From Nymphaea colorata (Eukaryota > Streptophyta > Magnoliopsida > Nymphaeales > Nymphaeaceae): DNA of 64,000 nt. Under the pieces are notes generated by a model that had not been told where the DNA came from, did no database searches, and worked only from the letters and a program-made list of their open reading frames with translations. This document shows positions 35,401 through 46,307 of this stretch, piece by piece. The translations under genes and the position numbers were made by a program. The DNA is taken from contig NC_045138.2 of assembly GCF_008831285.2 (NCBI RefSeq), positions 18,075,934 through 18,139,933 of the forward strand. Reading direction: 5' to 3'. The stretch's first letter is position 1, and each line of letters starts with the position of its first letter.

Positions 35401-37041
35401 CTAAGCCACCAATTCCGCTACGCTTTTCTTAAGCTCAATAGTGAAGTCCACCGGTTTGTTATGAGGCTTCTCAGTTATCTTCTCCAAAAGTTCATCATCA
35501 TTTAACAGATAAGCCTTTAGAAATGCCACCATAATTCCTCCTACAAATTTCCTCATGGGCTCTCTTCTGTCCCCATTTACGCACAAACAATAGGACGCCA
35601 TACCCCTAAGACCTGGAGTATGATCATCTAACATGTCTGCATGACCATAGTTAGTGGCTACTGTGTAACAAAAAGGAGGTACACACTCTTTATAGAAACT
35701 TGCATGATTAACCCCATGAGGCGCACAGGAAGGGAGGCCTGGGTACCGGCTCCGGCTGCCGAGGCCGGAGCCGACGACCAAGATCGGCATCTTGGGGGAT
35801 AAAGACTGGGGCTCGTGTTTTAGTACTGGCGGGTTTGTCTGCTCTCCTTCGGACTTTCCATCAACTGGGTCCACACCCAGCAGCGCAGAGAACCTCAGCG
35901 AGGTCTTGACCGCGCCTAGGCCCAGTACAAGTGCAAAGGCAACCTTGCCTCCCCGGCTATGCCCTGCAAGACCAATCCTGTTCAGATCCGGCCGCACATA
36001 AGTCGGAAGATAACTTTGTAGGCCAGCTGGGATCCAGTCTGCTACCATGGCTGCATTCTTGATCTCTTGCATGCAATCAGCTAGAGCAAACGTGTATAGC
36101 TACAATGCAAGAACTTGAAATGAGCAAAGAACTTCATTCATAACTCCAATATTTAAAGCTCTTCAAATATTAAATCATTGCAACAGATCAAATATTAAAA
36201 CAAGAATTTGGAACCAATGCCACAAGAGGCTCTGTTCCTTTGGCAAGCAATCTCAGTTTAGAATGTTCAGGTTGAAAGAGGTCAAGAGATTCACACCAGC
36301 TCTATGAGCAGATACCTCTAATTTGAAGGAGGTCAAGAGCACAATTTCAAGTTTATCAAGTTGTTCATACACCCTAAAATACGTCTTGTTTCTCTCGCTT
36401 TAGGACTGCAAAGTATAAACGAATCAACTGACATAGACAATAAATAGTTCAAATTGATGCCTTTTATTTTAAAAGATCAGTGTTCTAAGCACCGGAATCA
36501 ACCTGTGAACAGGAGCCCTAAAAGTGCAAAAGATGGAGGGTCTTAATTTTTGAAGACAAATTTTCATTCTTCGTTGGGAAAGAGATTTAACGGATTGGAG
36601 ATGGGAATGAGGTGTGAGAGGATCCACTTGCCACCCAAATGCCCATCCGTTCACCATAATCCAAAACATGACAGCAAAAATGCCTAGAGGCTCTTGCGTG
36701 CTTTCAAAAGAAGAAGAAGAAGAAGAAGAAGAAGAAGAAGAAGAAGAAAGATGGAAGAACAGGCTGACCTGAGGGGCGACGATGATGAAGGCGTGGGAGG
36801 CGATATGGGAGAGGAGTTGGGAGTAGAAGGAGTTATAGAGAAGGTAGCCATGAAGGAAAAGGAGAACTGGGTACTCCCCTTCCTCTCTTGGGTGAAAAAC
36901 CAATAGAGGTTTATGTGGTAATGGAGAATGGGTAGAAATGGAGCCTGGCTTGATGTCTAGAACTGCTACTCCATGCTTCCCCCGTTCGAAAACTCTATCA
37001 GCATCAGCAGCAACAGAAGCAGGGGAAGAAGAAGAAGACAT
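35401..37041 (-). CDS. CLH: Chlorophyllase copy B, most divergent and apparently intact
   Basis: Exon 1 is 37,041-36,769 and exon 2 is 36,099-35,401 (intron 669 bp, phase 0 after VAPQ), giving 323 residues, a usual length for the family. The catalytic set is complete: GHSRGG with Ser139, VDPVDG with Asp168 and YGHADMLDD with His244. The Ser-to-Asp spacing of 29 matches what I recall of characterised chlorophyllases. The C-terminus (ELKKSVAELVA) is longer than in A, C and D. The N-terminus is Ser/Ala-rich (MSSSSSPASVAADADRVF), and whether it directs chloroplast import is unclear. Its sequence and upstream region differ most from the other copies: the TGCGTC-CTCTATAAA promoter block is missing, and only a weak TATTTAT lies near 37,115. 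It is probably the older lineage in the array. A GAA repeat (36,708-36,749) lies in the intron beside the donor site. Confidence 0.9.
36708..36749. repeat. (GAA)n microsatellite in copy B intron
   Basis: About 14 GAA units lie some 20 bp inside the 5' end of the intron as read on the minus strand, where they form a TTC tract just after the splice donor. Confidence 0.9.
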
Positions 37042-37591
37042 GTCCCTGCCCTTCTCCCGTTCTCTTTGGTTGCTGTCACAAAGGAACCAGACCTTTTCGG
37101 GGCATATGGGTTCCATAAATACCTTATCTGTTTTGTATTTCCTCATCGTCCTGATTTTCTCCCAATTTCATGAATGCACTCAAATTTCTTTTGATTTTCC
37201 TTTCTGTCAGAATTTCTTGCAACAAGAGTTTGGTTAGATGGGCGAACCCACATGCTCATGCTCCAATCCTGCAACAAAAGGTTACAGAGGAGTTCTCTTT
37301 TATTTGAAAAAAAGAATGTGATAATTTTATATGCTTGTTCAAATTGATAGATGTGCTTATTGGATAATGTACTTGCAAAAGAAAAAGAAAAAAAAAAGAG
37401 TATTAGATTTGGTGTTTTGCACAACCAACTTGTAAGAGGAATGGAAGAGTTCATCACCGACGAGCATCTCAAGCATATTGACCAGCCACAGAGAGAAAAG
37501 ATGTTTGTGTCAACAACCATGATCACTAATGCAATTATATTCCAACATTATCGAACTCTCATTTTCTAATAATAGAAGGGATCGCAACAAT

Positions 37592-39540
37592 TCAATTCTC
37601 TTTAAGTTCAACATTTGTCAGAACCACCGGCGAAACTTTATCAGGCATCTCAAGAATCTGCTTCAGATCATCATTTTCCTTCAACAAATAGGCCTTCGAG
37701 AAGGCAACCATGATGCCACCAACGAACCTCCTCATGGGCTCTCTGTCATTCCCACTCTCGCACAGGCAACGAGCAACCCCCTCCACCAGTTCGTTGTCGT
37801 CCAGCATGTCCATATGACCGTAGTTCTTAGCCACGGCATGAAAAGCCGGTGCCATGCAGTCTCTGAAGAACTCTTCATGGTTGACGCCCTCCGGAGCACA
37901 GGCAGGGAGCACAAGGTCCTTCTTTTCAGTGCCGAGGCCTGTGCCGACCACCAAGACGGGCGCCTTGGGGTCTAGCGAGTCCGGAACGTAGGTCAGCACC
38001 GGTGGGTCGACTTGACTACCAGGGGCAGTTCCATCGACCGGGTCTATGGCCAGCAGGGCAGAGAAGGTCAGCCTGGCCTTGGCTTCTAGGCCCAGTGAAA
38101 GGGCAAAGGCTACCTTCCCTCCCCGGCTGTGGCCGGCGAGTGCAAGCCTTGTGAAGTCCGGCTGCACCCCCTTTGGTAGTTTGGCCTGCAGTCCTGCTGG
38201 TAACCAGTCAACTGTGGCTGCTGCTGACCTGATCTCTTCAGTGCAATCAGGTCCTGCAATTTTGTAGAGCTACAGGACATTCATTTCAATCATGGTCAGA
38301 AAGTAGCAAAGAGGCAACGAGCGCATAAATTAAATCGATACGGTTATGGGGATGCACAGGGGATTTCAAGGGATCATATTTGAATTGGATATATCTTAAC
38401 TATATTTGATTTTTTGAATATAGAAAAGTCATATCCAAATCTGAATTTAAATCTGAAATCCGATTTCATAATCTGAATCCAAGTTTACATTTATATATGA
38501 ATTTGAATCCGATTTTTTAACTAAATCTGGTAATTTTCAAAATATAAAAGCATTGGATATAAAATATTTATTTAAAAGTAGATCCGATTCAACATCTGAA
38601 CTAATATTAATGTATATCCATATCCGCATCTCATTCAATGTCATTTTTTAATTTTGAACCTGATCCAATTTATTAATTACATAGATACTTTTGCCATGTC
38701 TGGTTTTTTTTTTTAGAATGGTCCAGTCAGATATCCAATCCAAAGTAGATATATTTGACATTATGTAAGAAGCACAGTAAATATGATTTGAAGCAAGCAC
38801 TTAATTTGAGTTGGCTCAAAGAAATATGTGTGGCCTTCGAGAACTTTGATTATATGACCAAAAGAAAAGGAATCGAAATGCAAGAACTGATAAGTGCAAG
38901 AGATGAAGAGAGTACAAACTAGATTTATTAAAATCTGAAAATCTATCTTATTCTTTTGTGTAAGTTCTACTATGTAAACCAATGTTATTTTGTATATTTT
39001 TTTCATGTAACACTAAATATAATATATAGTTAACAAATTTTCAATTGAACATAAAGCGGTGACCCTAATCTCATGGGACTACTCTATATAACTGAACTCG
39101 AATTCATCTAAATTTTAATAGTAAATTAATGTTTCCAAGAGTGGATTCCATGAAACATATGCGTCACACACAACCTCCACCTACTCTGCCGCCTAGCCTT
39201 TAAAACTTTTGAAAAATACAATAAATCTCTTGTAAAAATTTTGAAAAATAGTAAAGCGTGAGTAGTTCGACTCATCCTTCACCTGAAGGAGAGGATGACC
39301 AACCTGTGGTGCCACCACGATGAAGCCGTGAGAAGCGACATGATAAAGCACTTTCTCGTAGAAATGATTTTGAAGGAGAAAGCCATGAAGGAAAACCATC
39401 GTTGGGTATCGGCCTTCTTCACACGGATAAGCAATCAGAAGTGGCTTGGGAGGAGACACAAGGACCGAATTGGCCGCTTCGATCTCCTTCGTCCCAACCT
39501 TGTGTTTCCCTAGCAAAAACACGCCACCAAGCCCAGCCAT
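37592..39540 (-). CDS. CLH: Chlorophyllase copy C, intact catalytic residues
   Basis: Exon 1 is 39,540-39,304 and exon 2 is 38,269-37,592, giving 304 residues. The 1,034-bp intron has GT/AG ends and phase 0. GHSRGG (Ser127), AIDPVDG (Asp155) and YGHMDMLDD (His231) are all present. The family blocks LYKIAGPDC, CAPEGVNHEEFF and RRFVGGIMVAFSKAYL can be read, so I infer an active enzyme. The intron carries an AT-rich insertion of repeated atccgaat/atatccaa-type words (about 38,340-38,760). A longer in-frame open frame continues upstream to an ATG at 39,768. That ATG is above the TATA box at 39,634, so the start at 39,540 is preferred. Confidence 0.9.
38340..38760. repeat. AT-rich repetitive insertion in copy C intron
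   Basis: It contains many variants of atccgaat, atatccaaatctg and gaatccgatttt within a very AT-rich stretch. A similar composition occurs at about 33,380-33,680. It explains why this intron is longer than those of the sister genes. Confidence 0.5.
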
Positions 39541-39633
39541 TCCGCAAAATCTTTTCCTCGGAAAAACTTTTCCTAGAAAACTTTCTCGCAGAAACCCTAT
39601 TTTCTGATCATCATATTGTGGTGGAGAGAGGTA

Positions 39634-39639
39634 TTTATA
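39634..39639 (-). promoter_or_regulatory. TATA box of chlorophyllase copy C
   Basis: The minus strand reads CCGTGCGTCCTCTATAAATA. It is aligned with the promoter blocks of copies A and D and lies about 95 bp above the start codon. Confidence 0.75.
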
Positions 39640-39999
39640 GAGGACGCACGGTTTGTCCTGCGTGCCTTGCATGTTCCTAGAATTGCAGTATGAAATTATG
39701 TATGTGTTTTTTGACAAGCTTTCGTAAAATAGGAGCCTTACTTGACCGTGCACCCCTTCTAAGACCACATGGCAATCACGCGTTAGAGAGAGAAAACATC
39801 TTGAATAGGATTAACCAGGTTGAGTAAAACAATCCATCTCATTATTTGATTTCTTTGGAACTGAATGAGTTGTTTGGATTTCTTCCTCAGAGTGTCCGAA
39901 TACAAACAGGTCCCATTGTTGAAAAGATGCAAATATATGATTGGACTGTAACTCATATTTTTCAGGTGAGGAAGATGTTAACAACTCACTATCCAAAAA

Positions 40000-40700
40000 A
40001 GAAACCCAATTAAGCCGGCCTTCATGGCACCAGTTCCGCTCTCATGGAAGAGATATTGCCGTCAGTATATGAGGTATTTGATTCGAAACCTCTAGAAATG
40101 CTTTTCAACTGGCTTCATTTTCTGGTCACTTTGAAAACTGAAAAGATCAACTTTGGGTCATATTTATGGGAAAACGAGAGGTTAACGTGCATATTTAGCT
40201 GCCCCCCTTAGTAGCAGATGGTTTTGCATGTTGCATGTTTATTTAAGAACTTCTTGTCATAAGAGTTTTCTTCACTTGGACTTGGAATATTGGCCTCATG
40301 TTTGTGTGGCTTATAGTAGTTTTGTGTACTTGGGTTTCTTGTATATGGACAAAGACTGCACCTAGCAGCCTTGAGGTCATGTAGAACAACAAGCATATAC
40401 ACGTGAAACTATCACGAGTTTCATCTAATAAGTCTGCCAGACTTTGGCAAGAGGCCAAAATTGACTCTACTTCGCCATCAAAAAACAAGAATCTTGATAC
40501 AATTGGAACAGAGGCAGGCCAACGTCTGCCAAATGGCGTTTTGCAGCTGTGATCAAATATCAAGTTGATCACAGCGAACAGATGGAGTTGCGTGCACACC
40601 TTTGTGTACGTAACAAATATGCACCAAGGAAACCAAAGAAGGAGGTGGTGGCATTTAATTTTTTTTTTTTTAAAGCTATATACGTTTTTCACTTTAACGG
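40000..40700. other. Gene-free spacer upstream of copy C
   Basis: Open frames on the minus strand (for example 40,243-40,692) resemble no known protein. No RNA gene is seen. Confidence 0.45.
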
Positions 40701-40702
40701 GA

Positions 40703-40813
40703 GCATTTTAGTCAGTACATACCCCATGGATGCAAGGGTGTATACATAACCAGTTTCCAGCATTTTAGTCATTACATACCCCCCATGCATGTGTATACAT
40801 AGCCAGTTTCCCA
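40703..40813. repeat. About 55-bp tandem duplication
   Basis: Two adjacent units, 40,703-40,759 and 40,760-40,813, each begin gcattttagtca and end accagtttcc or gccagtttcc. Confidence 0.85.
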
Positions 40814-40987
40814 CAACCAACGGTTAGGTAACCATTAAAAAAAAAACTTTTGATACCCATTTGGGGAAACAAATTGCCAAAAAGGTGCTTAAGAAACATT
40901 AAATTTTTTATATAAAATGATAAACTACCCTTCTTAAAAAACCACTCTTCTTGATTGAATAAAGATATATGCATCTATGATCTCAAA

Positions 40988-41167
40988 AGGATTGAGGGGT
41001 GGAGCCAGGTAGCACCCCCACCTCAACTTTTTTTACATTTGTATGTAAATTTTAGAAAAATTCACTTCTATATAAAAATTTTTAAAAAATGATATTTCGG
41101 TTCTAGTCAAAATTTAAAAACTTTAATTCAGCCTTCCTCATTAAAAATTTTTAACTCTGCCACTGGA
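40988..41167. mobile_element. Short element with ggTGGAGCCAgg / ctCTGCCACtgg inverted ends
   Basis: The left end ggggtggagccagg and the right end aactctgccactgg are inverted-complementary (CCAGTGGCAGAG versus GGGTGGAGCCAGG, imperfect). They enclose about 150 bp of A/T-rich non-coding DNA. This is the most complete copy of the GTGGCGGAGCCA repeat seen in the window, and it fits a small non-autonomous DNA transposon. Confidence 0.5.
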
Positions 41168-41169
41168 TT

Positions 41170-43010
41170 AATACATCTTACACCAAAAATTAGTGTTTCC
41201 TCTTTCCAAGGTGACACTTTGAAAATTTCTCTCTGCTTATTTAGTAACTTCAAAAGTTAAGTGGAAAGTTATTATTTACCCTAAACATTAGGCACGTTTT
41301 GTACTTTTCAGAAAAAAAGGAAGGCAGAAAAAGGCTAAAGTTGAAAATTGAGTCGGAAATATAGGTCGCTTCCACATTTGAGAATTGACCTGGGTTCGTA
41401 ATTCACATAGTGTGATCTTTTACTAATGATTGCAATCTATGTCAGTACACCACTTTTGGTGGAGTACCAGACGGCCAGTACGTTTGGATCTGATTTCCAG
41501 TCTAATTCAAACTATATTATAACTTAAAAAGTTTTGTTTTTATTTTTTTTTTTATTTATGAGATTATCTAAGGATTTATGAAAGAAACATTGTGTGTGAT
41601 GATATCATTTGGTTTTTTTTGAAATAAAAATATATAATGATATATAATATTCACGGCGTACTAAGATTTACAAAAACGAAGTACCAGTACCCATACACAT
41701 ACCCGTACCATAGTAACATACATTGCATGCATGATCACTACTTCCCATCAGTAGGTCTAATGAAAATGAGTTTTCGCTTCACTTGAATTTCAGAATTTAC
41801 GACAACTGGAGTTTAGGCCTGATTACCACGTGAAGCGAAGGATGTGTGTGTCAGATAATATTCAATTTGGATTTGGCTTGGATCCTTACGTGACAATGCT
41901 AATTAGCATCTGGCTAAGTCAGATACATATTTTACCAGCTGTGTGAGAGAGATGTTTGCACTGCATGGAGAGTTATGCAGTCGAAATAAGTTGGATTTCA
42001 CATATACAAAAAGGCACGTTTAACCAGGCATCTGGTGTAGTCTTCAAATTCTTAACTTGGGCTGTATGCGCTTAGACTTGCTTGGTAAACTAGAAAAAAT
42101 CATTTCTATAAGGCCTTTAGGATGTGTGTGTGTGTTTATGGAATAAAAAAGGGAGACAGCGACATTGCAAGCTTTGCATCTCAATTTTGTGGCAGGGATT
42201 ATTATAGGGAAGCTTTCATTGCTTTGAGTACCTTCTCGCAGCACTCTGGTACCAGTCATACCACGAGTTTTGTTGTTGCCAAGAGTGACAGATCTTGACT
42301 AAGCCGGATTTGCAAACGGTTTGAAGGCAGGGCATGCATATGGCTATGGCTAGGCTTGGATCCTTCCTTCCCTAACCATGAAACATAGAATTAGTTTTGT
42401 CCCAACTAACCCCACCTCTGATATTATTGCTATATTCAAGAATCGGTAATATCTTGCTTCTCTGTATGTTTTGTATTGCAATTTTTGATCAATAAAAAGG
42501 GTGGAGGCCTAACCTTCAGAACTTGGTTAACTTTCAGTAAATAAAACAAGTATGATCAACTTGCGTTGAAAGCTATGAATACACCAGAATCACAAATATA
42601 GTAACGGGTTTAAAACGAAGAAGTTTTTTTTGAGCATTTTTTCAGTAAAACTGAAATGAGTTTTCTGTGACTCTGGAATAAACAGCTCGTGTTTATTTCA
42701 AGTTTGTTACTTTTCTTTTACACAAACTTAGTTCGACCGGAATCCTATTCACTTAGCCGTTTAAAACTCAAAAGTAAAATTCGTTAATTAGATAATATGT
42801 ACGCATCCAACAGATTTATATGTTTAAACCATGTGCATATTTTAATTTTTATCAGCCACTGGCCTTCTTCAGCAACTTCAAACTCGAAAGGAGCATTAGA
42901 AAGAAGATATAATAGTTAAGAACATGTCCTCGATACATATATTGCTGCCGGCAAACAACTCAAAAGTCTAAGCCAGCTTATTTAATGCATAATATGGAGA
43001 CTGCAACGGA
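41170..43010. other. Gene-free spacer between chlorophyllase copies C and D
   Basis: No supportable coding sequence on either strand. It is AT-rich, with a short TG run near 42,124. Confidence 0.5.
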
Positions 43011-43711
43011 TTAATTCTTCTTAGATTCAACTGTTGAGAGTACCACAGGAGAAACTTGATTATGCATCTCAAAAATCTTGTTCAGATCGTCACTATCAAG
43101 CATCAAATAGGCCTTCAAGAAGGCGACCATGATGCCACCGACGAACCTCCTCATGGGTTCCCTGCTGTTCCCACTCACACAGAGGACATCAATGACCTTA
43201 TCATCCAACATGTCCATATGGCCGTAGTCCCTAGCCACGGCGTGGAAAGCTGGAGCCACGAGCTCTTTGTAGAACTCTTCATGGTTGACGCCCTCCGGAG
43301 CACAAGGAGGCAGCAAAGGGTCCTTCTTCACACTGCCGAGGCCCGTGCCCACCACCAGGCCCGGCGCCTTGGGGTCTAGGGAGTCCGTGACTTTGGTCAG
43401 GACAGGCGGGCTAGTTCCGTCCACGGGGTCTATGCCCAGTAGCGCAGAGAAGGGCAGTGCGGCCTTGGCTTCGGGGACCAGGCCCAGCGAAAGGGCAAAG
43501 GCTACTTTCCCTCCCCGGCTGTGACCGGCTAGTGCAAGCCTTGTGAGGTCTGGCTGCACTCCCTTTTGTAGTTTGGCCTCTAGCCCAGTTAGTAACCAAT
43601 TCACTGTAGCTGCAGCTGCCTTGATCTCTTCAGTGGCATCAAATCCTGCAATTATGTAAAGCTGCAGAATAAGCAGCCATGGTTAGCACAAGAATCAAAT
43701 GTAAATACATA

Positions 43712-43744
<33 letters not shown>

Positions 43745-44507
43745 TTCTTCTCTCTCTTTTCAAAAGCCAGTGGCCGAGTTAGAAATTTCTGGTTAAAGGG
43801 TGTTAATTTTCTAATTTTTAAACTAATTTAAGGGGATCTATATATATAAGTTGATAAAAATTACATAGGCTTCAACATGTAAATAAAGTGATCTTTATAG
43901 GCTGTTGCGGCAATTGCTGATATCGGCTACATGTGCCTTCGTCACTGAATGAAACTAGCCCACTTGCAGTTATCTTAAAGAAGAGAAAAGAGAAAAAGAA
44001 ACAGACACACATAAGAACACAAAGATTTGGTAGTTTGGAAAAACCATAAGCTTTTTGGTAAGTCCAAGGCTGCAGGGTGTCTCTACCGTTTGAGCAAGAG
44101 ATCCAAGCATTCAATAAAACAGGAGTTTAGGGAAGCACGGTTAAGGTAAGTTCTTTAACAAATTCAAAAATTGCTCACATGGAACATGGACTTGTGACGA
44201 AGCAAATTATTTCTTAAAAGATTTTAAGATAAAGGCAAGCAGGTGACCACCATAGGGAAAGGCAACTGACCTGAGGAGCCACCACGATGAAGCCATGAGA
44301 AGCAACATGGAGCAGTAATTCTCTATACATGCAATTTACAAGAGAAAAGCCATGGAGGAAGACCATAGCTGGGTACTGGCCTTCTTCGGAGGGATGAGCA
44401 ACCAGAAGCAGTTCGGGTAGATGCGAGGGGCGATGAGTATCCGCCATGACTTCCGCGACGACCGCCTTGTACTTCCCTTGTGCGAATACATCATCCTGAG
44501 CAGCCAT
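43011..44507 (-). CDS. CLH: Chlorophyllase copy D, intact triad with a short internal deletion
   Basis: Exon 1 is 44,507-44,271 and exon 2 is 43,661-43,011 (intron 609 bp, phase 0), giving 295 residues. GHSRGG (Ser127), GIDPVDG (Asp157) and YGHMDMLDD (His227) are present. Relative to copy C, about six residues are missing directly after DPVDGT, so the loop reads DPVDGTSPPVLT. Exon 2 opens LYIIAGFDA, with the otherwise common Cys replaced. The rest follows copies A and C closely, including the C-terminal VSPVVLSTVESKKN. The ATG at 44,507 lies about 95 bp below a TATA box of the A/C/D type. The intron contains a CT microsatellite and a stretch resembling the GTGGCGGAGCCA repeat family near 43,770. 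Confidence 0.9.
43711..43758. repeat. (CT)n microsatellite in copy D intron
   Basis: A CT run with two short interruptions lies shortly inside the 3' end of the intron, on the opposite strand to the gene. Confidence 0.9.
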
Positions 44508-44599
44508 GCTGAGAAAACTTTTCCTGGAAAACCTCTCCTCAGAAAAGCTTTTCACCCTTCTGTGCAACCCCAGAAAGAACGTCCTCCCCTCAGAAAAGC

Positions 44600-44605
44600 T
44601 TTATA
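44600..44605 (-). promoter_or_regulatory. TATA box of chlorophyllase copy D
   Basis: The minus strand reads GAATGCGTCACTCTATAAAG, equivalent to the blocks before copies A and C. Confidence 0.75.
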
Positions 44606-44716
44606 GAGTGACGCATTCGCTAGCAGATCCCGTACGTTGCATGTGTGGAGAAAGAGGGAAACCGTGTTTTTTTCTTTTCAATGCATTGAAGTGAAGCGCA
44701 TGCTAACAGGCCTTTC

Positions 44717-44751
44717 ATGTGGAAATAATGCTTCATGTGGAAATAATGCTG
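44717..44751. repeat. 18-bp tandem duplication
   Basis: The unit catgtggaaataatgctt is repeated twice head to tail upstream of copy D. Confidence 0.85.
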
Positions 44752-45539
44752 TACATCACTAAAGATAGAATGGAAGGGAATTGTAACATCACTAAAGATT
44801 AATGTTGAAAGGAGGAAATGGTGCCGGCAATTAAAGTGAAATTGACGCAAAGGAGAAAGTGAAATGGCGAGGGAAATTAAAGAGATGTGTGGAGGAAGGT
44901 AAGCGCTTCGATTGAAAAATGGCAGATTGCAGGGACCAGATGAAGATGGTGCCATTGGAGTTATTGCAACGATTGGGAGAGATGATGAAGGCAAAGGAGA
45001 GGAAGGAGAGCACAGAGGAGAAAATGTGGTGGCCAAACAAGTCTAAAATTTTTCTTTCTTTTAATTTCAAAAATGCCCACACCTTCTTTTGGTGCATATT
45101 TGATGCATGTACACCTCTGGTGCAAGCAACTTAATCTCAAACATCCCAAGTAGTAGCGAAGTTACATATAAACTGGTGTGGGCAGTTGGCCATGTCAGCA
45201 ACAAAATTTTTATTTATTTTTATATATATAAAAATAAATACGCCCACTGGATTCCATTCCATTCCAGCAACTAAAACTCTGAATTTTCATTCCATTCCAG
45301 TTTGTGATTCTCGAAATCAAAGGAGTTCACAGTGGTGCCTTCCGACGACCACTACGCCCACTGGATTTCATTCCATGTTTTTTCCAACCAATTTGTTGTA
45401 AGCATGAAAAAATCTTTGCATTGAACCCATGCCAACCTACAATTGGGTGGTTTGCTTTCTCCTCTACGCTTCAATGAGATTCTGGTTTTCCAGATGAACC
45501 AGATTAACGAGTGATAGTAGTTTTTCCATAATTTCTTGA

Positions 45540-45998
45540 GGTCTTTTACATTAATTCTTCTATTCTTCCACCTTCAGGGACCATCAACAATGTTCCTAGG
45601 TTTTCCCGTGACACCAAATTTGTGGGTAATATGGACCCAGATACCTCTTGTTGCTTCGCAATCGAAGAAGACATGACATTCTCATGCTGGTCCACATTGA
45701 CATGAAAGACACCTAAAGGTTAACGCAATTCCCTGCTTTTGCATGTGAATTTCGGTGGGAACTCTGCCGTCGCAACCAATGTAGAGAGTCCAAATAGCTC
45801 TCGGGTAGCCAGAGCTCAACCAATGCTGTCTCCTCCAAGGATCCGATCGAACTATCGAAGTATTGGCCTTCCCCATTATATTCCATAGGCTTCTCGTAGA
45901 TATTTGATTGCTGTCCAACGCTGATCTGTTCTTACAAACCAGCTTTTCCTTAAGCTTAGCTGGCCAGAGATGGGAATTGAAGACTGGGTCTTAAGCTT
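45540..45998 (-). mobile_element. LINE remnant, zf-RVT C-terminal part
   Basis: The minus-strand frame at 45,682-45,918 reads GYPRAIWTLYIGCDGRVPTE and then IHMQKQGIALTFRCLSCQC. After a stop the frame continues as ECHVFFDCEATRGIW. This is the zinc-binding domain at the C-terminus of plant LINE reverse transcriptases (GRVPT...CxxC...H.FF.C). Stops interrupt it. It is the 3' continuation of the LINE part at 51,331-52,330, separated from it by the Copia insertion. Confidence 0.75.
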
Positions 45999-46003
45999 CT
46001 CAT
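45999..46003. repeat. Copia target-site duplication, left
   Basis: The 5 bases ctcat directly flank the left LTR. The right flank has ctcag (51,326-51,330), matching at four of five positions. Confidence 0.55.
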
Positions 46004-46307
46004 TAAAAGGGAAAAAGGCAAAACACCAAGACACAGAGAGTTTTAACGTGGTTCGACTCAGGATCGAGTCTACATCCATGAACAAAGGTTTCTCTCTCAC
46101 ACGCCTCAATCATTTGTGTGAGAGGTTCCATTAACATTTAAAGGAATACAGGGGTCATTCATTTCCTGATTTCTAGGATCTTGATTGGCATCAATATCTT
46201 GAAGATATTGTTGGTTACACCTCTGATTTTCTTTCCTAATCTTTTGATCAACAGAAACAACAACAATTTTGCCGGCGATATTGTTTCCTTGAGCATTATC
46301 TTCAATA
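46004..46307 (-). repeat. 3' LTR of the Copia element (304 bp)
   Basis: It is the same length as the right LTR (51,022-51,325), with seven mismatches by eye (about 2.3%) and no indels. On the minus strand it runs from TATTGAAGAT to CCCTTTTA. Confidence 0.92.

Noticed and set aside
44620-45036. Minus-strand Ser/Pro/His-rich 138-codon open frame upstream of chlorophyllase D
   Set aside because: Low-complexity composition, overlapping frames, and it includes an 18-bp tandem duplication. No domain.
45876-46109. Open frames repeated at 45,876-46,109 and 50,840-51,127
   Set aside because: Their similarity is explained by the two LTRs of the Copia element and not by a duplicated gene.
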